DNA of 64,000 nucleotides from Hymenobacter sp. GOD-10R (lineage in GTDB: Bacteria; Bacteroidota; Bacteroidia; Cytophagales; Hymenobacteraceae), in the NCBI RefSeq assembly GCF_035609205.1, contig NZ_CP141184.1, positions 1,240,001 to 1,304,000 on the forward strand, in the 5' to 3' direction. Under the pieces are notes generated by a model. That model was not told the DNA's origin. It did no database searches and was given only the letters and a program-made list of their open reading frames with translations. Positions within the stretch are counted from its first letter, which is position 1. Every line of letters starts with the position of its first letter. This document shows, piece after piece, positions 34,230-41,496 of the stretch. The translations under genes were made by a program, and so were the position numbers.

Positions 34230-35531
34230 CTACTGCAAGCTTATAACAGCGTTTTCTTCAACAGCGACCGGTTTTCGCCGCCAATAGTTAGCTAGGATAG
34301 ATCCAGAAATATTCATCCACGGGCTGAAGACGGCCGCTGGTAATCCCACGGTACCTAGCTTGCCCATGCTGCCTGCCAACCCCGACGCCATACCGCCATT
34401 CTGTAACCCCACTTCGAAAGCCACCGTACGCGCGGAGTTTTTGTCTAAACCAGCCAACCGGCTAAGCCAGTAACCAAAGAAGTAGCCCGCCGCATTGTGA
34501 ATGACGGAGGTTAGGAACAGCAAGAAACCCACTTTGAGCAGATTGTCGCGGCCAGCGGCGGTGGTAACGGCGGTGAAGTAGATGATGCCAAACATCGATA
34601 GGTATGGCATGATGCTATCAAGCTGTTTGTAACGGTTTGTTAGCCAGTGATACAGCACACCCACTAATAGCGCCGCCGCCAGGAAGCCTACTACCCCGAT
34701 ACTCTCCAGTGCTTCGGAGCTAGCTAGGTGCGTTTCGAAGAATTGCCATAAGCCACCGGCTAGTGCTACCAACCAACTCACGGCCACAAAACACAGAAGT
34801 TGGACCGTGCGCCAACCCCGAGGCGAGGCGGTTTTTAGATAATCGTGGAGCAAGGCAGCAGAAATCGGAACGAGCACAATCTTGATGATTTCCATCATCA
34901 TATTGACAAACTTGATTTCTATGAGTGTGCCGGCTAAGAGCTTCAGGAGCAGTGGTGTAAGAAAGGGAGCGGCCAGCGTAGCCATGGCCGTCACGACTAC
35001 CGATAGCACCATGTTGGCCCGCGCCAAATACACCATCACGTTGGAAGCTAGCCCGCTGGAGCAGGAACCGATGAGGATGATACCAGCGGCAATTTCGGGC
35101 TCAAAATGAAACACCTTGGTGAGCAACAAACCCATCAGTGGCATCACCGAGAAATGGCAAGATAAGCCAATAAGCACGCCCTTGCCGGTAGAAGCTAGCC
35201 CCGAAAAATCGCGGATGCTCATCTGAATGCCCATGCCAAACATCACCAGCTGCACGACAACCAAGATGAGCCACTTGTTGCGCAGATCGACACTGCCCCA
35301 GTGCGAAAAAGCCGCCGGGTAAATCATGCCTGCTACAACGGCTACAATGATCCAGGCTGTGTATTGATAACTTCGCAGCAGCGGTATGCTCTTCATGCCC
35401 AAGGCAAAGCTCACAACTGCCACGATGCTCGCCGGTCGCCACAGCAGCGCGTTTTGCTGCATTATTCCTAGCAGTAAGGCAACTACCGCTACACCACAAA
35501 CAAGCAAACATAGTTGGGCAATCCGGTTCAT
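34230..35531 (-). CDS. Bile acid:sodium symporter (BASS) family transporter
   Basis: 433 residues with about ten transmembrane helices. The BASS fold is indicated by the N-terminal repeat ending VMFGMGIQMSIRDFSGL, the paired crossover segments IGSCSSGLASNVMVYLARAN (first) and AFEVGLQNGGMASGLAG (second). These polar breaks bind sodium and substrate in characterised members. BASS proteins carry bile acids, pyruvate, pantoate and other organic anions. Lying just downstream of the sugar-acid enzymes, it probably brings the acid substrate of the kinase/RuBisCO-like pair across the inner membrane. That role is inference. Confidence 0.9.
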   Translation of the reverse strand: MNRIAQLCLLVCGVAVVALLLGIMQQNALLWRPASIVAVVSFALGMKSIPLLRSYQYTAWIIVAVVAGMIYPAAFSHWGSVDLRNKWLILVVVQLVMFGMGIQMSIRDFSGLASTGKGVLIGLSCHFSVMPLMGLLLTKVFHFEPEIAAGIILIGSCSSGLASNVMVYLARANMVLSVVVTAMATLAAPFLTPLLLKLLAGTLIEIKFVNMMMEIIKIVLVPISAALLHDYLKTASPRGWRTVQLLCFVAVSWLVALAGGLWQFFETHLASSEALESIGVVGFLAAALLVGVLYHWLTNRYKQLDSIMPYLSMFGIIYFTAVTTAAGRDNLLKVGFLLFLTSVIHNAAGYFFGYWLSRLAGLDKNSARTVAFEVGLQNGGMASGLAGSMGKLGTVGLPAAVFSPWMNISGSILANYWRRKPVAVEENAVISLQ

Positions 35532-35610
35532 AGTGAGCAGAATAGCAGGAGAGAATAAGTAGGATAGAACGGGGGCTAAAAGCCTAGGCGGGCAATCCGT
35601 AGGACCATAA

Positions 35611-36279
35611 CTAAGCTTGCAGCAGCTCTTTAGCTAGATGCTGGACGGCGATGCCGGGGCTAGCTAGGATGGGCACTTGCTTGTCGGCGGGCGCTAGCGT
35701 ATCGACTACGCGGGCCATGGAGGCTTGCGCGAGCAGCACCACATCTACCTTCGTCACGAGGTCTTTGAGGGCGCCGGCTACCATAGCGTCGTGGGTGGCA
35801 GCGTCGCCGCTCATGAGAGCGTCGAAGGCACCTTCGCAGAGCACAGATACTAACTCAATGTCTTTGCCCGCGGCGGTGGCACGGCGGCGCACTAAGTCGC
35901 TGGTAGGACCTAGGGTAGTAGGTAGTGTGGCAATAACACCGATGCGCTTGCCCGTTTGCACGGCTTGGTCGGCCATGGGCTGATCGACGCGGAGCACGGG
36001 CACTTTGGTGAGAGCCGCCGATGCTTCTACGGCCGCCCCGATGGAGGAGCACGTTACCATGATGTAATCGGCACCAGCCGCTTCCGCGGAGCCCACGTAG
36101 TTGACGACACGCCGGGCGTTATCGGGGCGCAGCTCGCCGCACTTGATAACGTTTTTGATCAGGCTGTCGTCGACGATGTTGAACACTTGCACGCCGGGCA
36201 AGTATTCGTTGCAGAGCTGCTGAAATACCGGGACCAGTGTAGCCGACGTGTGAATGAGACCTAGGGTTGGGGTGGACAT
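35611..36279 (-). CDS. Asp/Glu racemase superfamily protein with a single catalytic-type cysteine
   Basis: 222 residues. The superfamily fold (two alpha/beta lobes) is seen in LGLIHTSATLVPVFQQL, GADYIMVTCSSIGAAVEA and RIGVIATLPTTLGPTSDLVRRRA. The first-lobe cysteine is present (Cys77 in TCSS), but the second-lobe position, usually GC(T/A), reads LLAQASM, with Ala184 where Cys is expected. Two-cysteine racemisation is therefore unlikely. Single-Cys relatives include arylmalonate decarboxylase and maleate isomerase types, so a decarboxylase or isomerase on an acid intermediate is plausible. It lies 53 nt downstream of the kinase. Confidence 0.83.
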   Translation of the reverse strand: MSTPTLGLIHTSATLVPVFQQLCNEYLPGVQVFNIVDDSLIKNVIKCGELRPDNARRVVNYVGSAEAAGADYIMVTCSSIGAAVEASAALTKVPVLRVDQPMADQAVQTGKRIGVIATLPTTLGPTSDLVRRRATAAGKDIELVSVLCEGAFDALMSGDAATHDAMVAGALKDLVTKVDVVLLAQASMARVVDTLAPADKQVPILASPGIAVQHLAKELLQA

Positions 36280-36332
36280 GGGATTGGATTTAATACTAGA
36301 GCGTGCCGTATCAACTTAGCGGCCCGCCGAAT

Positions 36333-37667
36333 TCAAGACAGTTTGCCTTGGCGCAAGGCGCCGAAATAATTGGGCGAGCCGACCTGGCCGCCCTTAAAGT
36401 TGACTTCCACGCCGTGCAGCGGTGACCCGGGTGCCGAAGCTCGGCAGAGTGGTGCTCCTGGGACAAGCGGCGCAACCATCTCCACGGCCTCAATGCCCAT
36501 GGCGCGAGCGGCGTAGCTAGACGTATCGCCGCCCGCCACCACCACCCGTTTTACTTTGGTTTGCTGGGCCACAGCGCGCGCAATTAACCCGAGGGCTGTG
36601 CCTAGCTTTTGAGAAGACAAGTTTTGCTCGGCCCGCGCCGTGCCGCCGTTGGTGTGCACAATCACGCTTTGGCCTTGCTCCATGTAGTCGATGGCGGCTT
36701 GCTTGTAGTAGCACAAGTCGAGTGCTTTTTCTGGCCGCCGGGCTAGCTCTTGGGCATTGAGCACTACCTCCGCAAAACCGTTTTCCTTGGCCCAAGCTAC
36801 CTGCCCCGCCGTGACGGGGGAACAGCTGCCCGAAATCACCAGCAACGGATCTACGGCGTTAGGGGAGGGCCACTCGCCAACGGGCCGAAGCGCGCCGGTG
36901 TGCGCCCAGTAATTGCCCAAGGCCATTTCCACCCCCGACGACCCCACTGAAAATAGCGGCTTGTCGGTGGCGAAGTGGTCTAGTGTCTCACCGATGGCCA
37001 AGAGCTGCTCGTCATAAAGGGCATCAATCAAGATAACTTCAGCCCCCTCCTGAACCTGAGCAGCTAGGTTGGCTTGTATTTCCGCTTGCGGCTTCCCAAT
37101 GGATAGGATATCGAGTAGGCCAATCTTTTTCGTGGTTTGCCTGGCTAGATGCAAGCGCAAGTCACTCTCGTCTGCGGGCGTGACGGGATGCTGGCGCATA
37201 GATGGGTGCCGATCTAGCCGGAAGATCACGCCTTGGCTGCCGATGCCCATGCGCGCAAACAGATTTCCGAAGGCGCAATAGCGACCTAGGGCCGGAGCGG
37301 CTACCAGCAGGGGCACAAAGGAGTTGGCAAAAATGGCTTTGCCCACGTCAATGGCTCGGCCAATGCTGCCCACAGTAGGCGACGAGTCGAAGGTGGAGCA
37401 CACTTTATAATGGACATGCCGAGGACCTAGGTCGCGCAGCTCTGCGAAGGCGGACTGCAACGTAGCTGCCATGGTCTCGGGCGGCATAGACCGCGTGAGG
37501 CCAGCCACGCCGATAGCATCAAGTTCCGGGTAAGCCGCCAGTTGAGCCGCAGTAGGCGGCTCGATAAACAACGCCGTTTTAGCCCCTGCTCGGCTCAAGA
37601 ATTCTAGTGCATCGGTCGAGCCGGTGAAGTCATCGCCGTAGTAGGCGAGGAGCAGTTGCTTCCTCAT
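36333..37667 (-). CDS. Four-carbon acid sugar kinase family protein (DUF1537/OtnK-like)
   Basis: 444 residues. The N-terminal substrate domain begins LLLAYYGDDFTGSTDALEFLSRAG, the family signature, and continues GVAGLTRSMPPE and HYKVCSTFDSSPTVGSIGRA. The C-terminal nucleotide-binding domain has VISGSCSPVTAGQVAWA, VVVAGGDTSSYAARAMGIEAVE and PGAPLCRA...VNFKGGQVGSPNYFGALRQG. Characterised relatives phosphorylate four-carbon acid sugars (threonate, erythronate) or 3-oxo-isoapionate. The start ATG overlaps the TGA of the RuBisCO-like gene (ATGA), which implies translational coupling and a consecutive step in one pathway. Confidence 0.92.
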   Translation of the reverse strand: MRKQLLLAYYGDDFTGSTDALEFLSRAGAKTALFIEPPTAAQLAAYPELDAIGVAGLTRSMPPETMAATLQSAFAELRDLGPRHVHYKVCSTFDSSPTVGSIGRAIDVGKAIFANSFVPLLVAAPALGRYCAFGNLFARMGIGSQGVIFRLDRHPSMRQHPVTPADESDLRLHLARQTTKKIGLLDILSIGKPQAEIQANLAAQVQEGAEVILIDALYDEQLLAIGETLDHFATDKPLFSVGSSGVEMALGNYWAHTGALRPVGEWPSPNAVDPLLVISGSCSPVTAGQVAWAKENGFAEVVLNAQELARRPEKALDLCYYKQAAIDYMEQGQSVIVHTNGGTARAEQNLSSQKLGTALGLIARAVAQQTKVKRVVVAGGDTSSYAARAMGIEAVEMVAPLVPGAPLCRASAPGSPLHGVEVNFKGGQVGSPNYFGALRQGKLS

Positions 37668-38908
37668 AGGCTGCCGAACTTCTTCACCGACTCCGCAAAC
37701 TCAGGGTAGCGAGCAGCTATTTCTGGTATACCTAGGCCATTTACGGCGCCTTCCCAGGCTTGTTGCAGGGCCTGCACGCCCGCTTCGGGGCCCATCGGGT
37801 GCGCCAAGATGCCGCCGCCAGCCATGTACAACAAGTCCGTCGTTTGGGTGCGCCGGTAGGTTTCGGGCGCCTGCCCGCCCCACTGCCCCGATGACACCAC
37901 GGGCAGCACTGAGTAGCCCCCAAGTAGCGGTGTGAGGCAAGCATTAATGGATTGTACCACGCTGTCATCCGACTCCCAAAACTTGTTCTGGATGCCGTTC
38001 ACGTGAATCTGGTCGACGCCGGCTAGGCGCCACAGCTTCTGGTAAGCCGTAAACTCAATGCCGAGTAAGGGGTGCCGGGTCATCATGCCCCAGCCGTTGC
38101 GGTGCCCGTGAATGGCAAGGGCCCGCTGGTCACAGATTTTCTTGGCGCCAGCTAGGCCTACGCTGTTCAGGCTGACCATGGCGCAGGTGCCGCCGCTGCT
38201 CACCACTTTGTCGTAGCGGCGCAGCATCTCGTCCATTTCCCCACTGATGTTGAAGGCGTACATCACCTTCTTGCCTGTTTTATCAGCGTGGCGGTTGATA
38301 ACGTTCATGATAGCATCCACCCGCGTCTCGAAAGGCGAGTTGGCAGCGGCGGCTTGTAGCTCGTCGTCCTTCACGAAGTCGATACCGGCTTCGGCGAGCG
38401 TGCGCACGAGGTCGGCAGTTTGCTCCGGCGTAAGGCCAATGCTTGGCTTGATGATGGTGCCGATGAGCGGCCGCTCGTATACGCCGGTGAGGGCACGGCA
38501 CCCCTCAATACCGAACGCCGGACCGGCATACTGTTCGGCGTAGGAGCTAGGTACGTCGAGGTCGAGCAGCTTTAGGCCCGTAAACTGCCGAATCTCGTAG
38601 AGGTTGCCCTGCAACGTAGACACGAGCACAGGTAGGTTGTAGCCGAAGTTCTCCACCGACCACGACACTTTCACTAGGGCGCGGTGATAGAGGCCGCTGC
38701 TGCTGGTAGCACCAGGAATAGCGGGTTCCGTAACCGTTTCCAGCTGCTCCACCGATTCTACACGCGCCGCAAAGCGCTGCTTTAGTTCCGCTGTCTCGCC
38801 CGGCACCGCCACAAAGGTGCCTGATGACTGTTCGCCGGCTAGCACAGCCGCAGCGGCTTCTGGCTCAAAGGGCGTTTCGATGAAATAGGTGGCGGTAATG
38901 CGTTCCAT
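37664..38908 (-). CDS. RuBisCO-like protein (form IV type, large-subunit family)
   Basis: 414 residues with the RuBisCO N-domain (1-120) and TIM barrel. Key positions against true RuBisCO: the Lys of IGTIIKPSIGL is kept (Lys154, equivalent to Lys175) but the next one is Ser156; the carbamylated Lys and metal acids are kept in FVKDDE (Lys180, Asp182, Glu183); His267 and His302 are in place; loop 6 Lys309 is in NGIQNKFW; phosphate-binding SSGQWGG and AGGGILAHP are recognisable. No small subunit or phosphoribulokinase is near, so carbon fixation is not implied. With the coupled acid-sugar kinase it probably decarboxylates or cleaves a phosphorylated 3-oxo acid sugar, as the 3-oxo-isoapionate-4-phosphate enzymes do. 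Confidence 0.93.
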   Translation of the reverse strand: MERITATYFIETPFEPEAAAAVLAGEQSSGTFVAVPGETAELKQRFAARVESVEQLETVTEPAIPGATSSSGLYHRALVKVSWSVENFGYNLPVLVSTLQGNLYEIRQFTGLKLLDLDVPSSYAEQYAGPAFGIEGCRALTGVYERPLIGTIIKPSIGLTPEQTADLVRTLAEAGIDFVKDDELQAAAANSPFETRVDAIMNVINRHADKTGKKVMYAFNISGEMDEMLRRYDKVVSSGGTCAMVSLNSVGLAGAKKICDQRALAIHGHRNGWGMMTRHPLLGIEFTAYQKLWRLAGVDQIHVNGIQNKFWESDDSVVQSINACLTPLLGGYSVLPVVSSGQWGGQAPETYRRTQTTDLLYMAGGGILAHPMGPEAGVQALQQAWEGAVNGLGIPEIAARYPEFAESVKKFGSL

Positions 38909-38938
38909 GGAGAGAAAGCAGACTAGGCTATTAGGTGA

Positions 38939-39838
38939 CTAGCTAGCTTGGAAAATAGATTTGAGATAAGCCGTGTTGGCGCCGAAGTTCTTCTTCACGT
39001 TGCGCGGGTCGTTGGCGTCGCGCGAGCGTTCAATCACGAGCCAGCCTTCCCAGCCCATTTCGGCTAAAGTCTGCTTCACGCGGTTCATGTCGAGGCGGGT
39101 GTTGTTTTGCAGCCACACACCGTCGTCGTCGGTGCAGTGGATCTGGCAAATGCGCTTGCTGCCGAGCGTTTTCAACTCCTGGTTTAGGTCGCGGCCGGCT
39201 TTGAGGGGGTTCGAGAAGTTGAAGTAGATCTGGACGTGCTTGGAGCCGATTTCGCGCAGCAGCTCCACTTCGCCCTTTGCGTCCAAAGCTGTTTCGATGC
39301 CGATGACCACGCCTGCTTTCTGCGCCATTTTGCCCACTACTTTCAAGCGTTCCACAATAGCGGGCCGCAGTTCGGGGTTCTTCACTAAGTCGCCTTGGGT
39401 ACCTAGGGGCAGGAAAGCCACCTTCACATTCATGGCCTTCATCGTATCGATGCAGTCCTGTACCATGCGCTGGTAAGTGGGGCGCGTGGCGAATGACTGG
39501 GCGTAGAACCCCGTCATGGCAAGGGAGCAGATTTGTAGATTCAGCTCCTTCGCCTTGTCTAGAAACTGTTGCCGTATCTCTGGGTTAGCTAATTGGCTGT
39601 CAAATGTTTCCCGCTGACCTAGGCCACCCATGTCTACTTCTACGCCGTCGGCCCCGATGTCTTTCGTGAGTTGCAACGCACCTAGCTTTTGCCGCTTCAG
39701 GATCATCAGATCGACCACGGCAATCTTGTAGGTGAGCTTTTTAGCCTTGGCTGGTAGCACGTTCGGCAGCAGCAAGCCTCCCGTGAGCAGCAGGCTACTT
39801 TTCAGAAAAGTACGGCGGGTGAAGGGATGAGTCGTCAT
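38939..39838 (-). CDS. Tat-exported sugar phosphate isomerase/epimerase-like TIM barrel protein
   Basis: 299 residues. The N-terminus (FTRRTFLKSSLLLTGGLLL) is a classic twin-arginine signal, so the folded enzyme is exported to the periplasm. The body is an AP-endonuclease-2/xylose-isomerase-like TIM barrel: LGALQLTKDIGADGVEVDMGGLG, FLPLGTQGDLVKNPELR, GVVIGIETALDAKGEVELL, HVQIYFNFSNPL, ICQIHCTDDDG and GWLVIERSRD. His, Glu and Asp residues at strand ends fit a divalent metal site. It is 30 nt upstream of the RuBisCO-like gene. Periplasmic location sets it apart from the cytoplasmic kinase, so it may act on the incoming sugar. Confidence 0.88.
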   Translation of the reverse strand: MTTHPFTRRTFLKSSLLLTGGLLLPNVLPAKAKKLTYKIAVVDLMILKRQKLGALQLTKDIGADGVEVDMGGLGQRETFDSQLANPEIRQQFLDKAKELNLQICSLAMTGFYAQSFATRPTYQRMVQDCIDTMKAMNVKVAFLPLGTQGDLVKNPELRPAIVERLKVVGKMAQKAGVVIGIETALDAKGEVELLREIGSKHVQIYFNFSNPLKAGRDLNQELKTLGSKRICQIHCTDDDGVWLQNNTRLDMNRVKQTLAEMGWEGWLVIERSRDANDPRNVKKNFGANTAYLKSIFQAS

Positions 39839-39935
39839 GGAAGTGGAAGGTAGAGGACGGAGGTAGCCCGCAGAGGGCGCAGAGGATTCCGCAGAAGACG
39901 CAGCGTTCAGCGTCGGCGGACTAAAGACGAACGCG

Positions 39936-41381
39936 CTACTTGCTCGCTTTCAATTCCACATCAGGCTTGTCGGTGCGGAAGGGGCGGGCGGGTAGGCCGG
40001 ATTTCGAGAATAGGTTGGGTTGGGCAGATTCATCCCAGCCGAAGCGCACGGCCGTAGGTTGGGCCACACCAGCGGCCGTCACTATCACGCGCTGCCCTTT
40101 GATGCGGGCCTGCGCAGGCATAAAAACGCCATCGGAACCAGCTAGCATAAAGTCCGATAGGGGCTTGCCATCCTTGCTGACAAGGGGACCGCCGTTCGCG
40201 GTAAATGTGAGTGTAGCGGTATTGCCCTTCACTTCCATTTGTTGGTACACTGGGCCAGACGCGGCTAGGGTCTTGTAGCCGTAGGTATTCGTTAGGGCAA
40301 GTAGCGCCAGTCGGCGCCCGATTTCCCATTTAAAACCAGGATGAATGCCGCCTTCTGTATTCGCTAGGTCCGTCGTGACGATCATGCCGGTGCGCGGAAG
40401 CTGGAGGGCTAGCTCCTGCGCTTCTCGGAATTTCGGCAGCGTTTCTCTGGTCAACGGCACCTTCGTGTCTTTCGATTCGGAGTACTGGAAAGGAGCTAGC
40501 TGCACGTAGTAGAACGGCAGCTCTGGGTCGTGCCAAGCCCCACGCCAGCTTTGAATCAGCGTCTTCATCTTCTGGGCGTAGCTGGTAGTTTCGGCTAGAA
40601 AGCAGTTACTCTCGCCCTGGTACCACAAGAACCCCCGCAAGGTGAGCGGCACTAGCGGCCGGATCATGGGCTCGTAAAACTTGCCTGGTTCACCGTCTAC
40701 TTTCTGCCCGGCAAAGCTAGGGTCGGCCTGAAAGGCTGCTTCCGAAATCCACGGCTCGATGCGACTGCCCGGCACGGCGGAGGAAATTACGCCGATGGGC
40801 ACGTGCAGCTTATCATACAGCTCTTTGGCGAAGAAATAACCGGCTGCCGAAAACGACCGCAACGCCGAATCCTGAGCGATGCTCCAGCCGCGGTGCAGGG
40901 AGTCGGGCTTAGCTAGCTCCTTGCGGTTGACTAGAAAAATGCGAATAGCGGGGTTGTGGGCGTAGTTGAGTTCGTCGACAGGGTTCTGGCCCTTCACGGC
41001 AGGGCGCGTCACCTTGCTGTTCTTGCGCATGGTGTACTCCATGTTCGACTGGCCCGAACACAGCCACACTTCGCCCACCAAAATGTCGTGGAGTCGGATG
41101 GTGTTGGTGCCGCTAATCACAAGCTCAACGGGTTTGGCCGAGGCGGTTAGGGGCTGGAGCGTGACCTGCCAATTACCGGCAGCATCGGCCGTAGTGCTAG
41201 GTTTCTGCTTCGCAAACTCCACTGATACCGCTTCGCCCGGCGCTGCCGTTCCCCAGATGGTCAGGGGTTTGTTGCGCTGCAACACCATGTTATGCCCTAG
41301 CACCCGCGGCAACACGACCCTAGCTTGCGCCGGCCAAGCTAGCACGCAGAGCAATGCCCATAGCAGTACGTTCTTCCTCAT
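39936..41381 (-). CDS. Sialate O-acetylesterase family (SGNH) exported esterase
   Basis: 481 residues from the ATG at 41381 (MRKNVLLWALLCVLAWPAQA signal peptide); the longer upstream frame lacks leader character. The SGNH motifs are VWLCSGQSNMEY (Ser nucleophile near residue 107 of the mature frame), GFLWYQGESNC, and the C-terminal catalytic GGIHPGFKWEIGRRLA. A beta-rich N-domain (VLGHNMVLQRNKPLTIWGTAAPGE) is typical. Members remove acetyl groups from sialic acid and also from plant wall glycans. Here pectin is the probable target, given the pectate lyase next door. A 97-nt gap separates it from the TIM-barrel gene. Confidence 0.9.
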   Translation of the reverse strand: MRKNVLLWALLCVLAWPAQARVVLPRVLGHNMVLQRNKPLTIWGTAAPGEAVSVEFAKQKPSTTADAAGNWQVTLQPLTASAKPVELVISGTNTIRLHDILVGEVWLCSGQSNMEYTMRKNSKVTRPAVKGQNPVDELNYAHNPAIRIFLVNRKELAKPDSLHRGWSIAQDSALRSFSAAGYFFAKELYDKLHVPIGVISSAVPGSRIEPWISEAAFQADPSFAGQKVDGEPGKFYEPMIRPLVPLTLRGFLWYQGESNCFLAETTSYAQKMKTLIQSWRGAWHDPELPFYYVQLAPFQYSESKDTKVPLTRETLPKFREAQELALQLPRTGMIVTTDLANTEGGIHPGFKWEIGRRLALLALTNTYGYKTLAASGPVYQQMEVKGNTATLTFTANGGPLVSKDGKPLSDFMLAGSDGVFMPAQARIKGQRVIVTAAGVAQPTAVRFGWDESAQPNLFSKSGLPARPFRTDKPDVELKASK

Positions 41382-41417
41382 TGTTTTACGTTTGCCACAC
41401 TCCCGAATTAAAACTTC

Positions 41418-41458
41418 CCTGAAAATGAACGTGTCCTGCCGAACTAAGCAGAACACGT
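41418..41458 (-). terminator. Hairpin between pectate lyase and esterase genes
   Basis: On the minus strand ACGTGTTCTGC pairs with GCAGGACACGT (one mismatch) around an 8-nt loop, followed by TCATTTTC. It may be a partial terminator or processing site that lets the lyase be expressed more than the downstream genes. Confidence 0.5.
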
Positions 41459-41496
41459 GCACGAAGGGTATGGTAAGTAGGTAGCTAGGTGCTAGC

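Noticed and set aside
37664-38908. True RuBisCO for carbon fixation
   Set aside because: No small subunit, no phosphoribulokinase, one key active-site lysine changed, and the neighbours are acid-sugar and pectin genes.
39860-39910. Short CGCAGA-rich repeats between the TIM-barrel and esterase genes
   Set aside because: The units are short and irregular; a dispersed repeat is possible but not supported by one copy.
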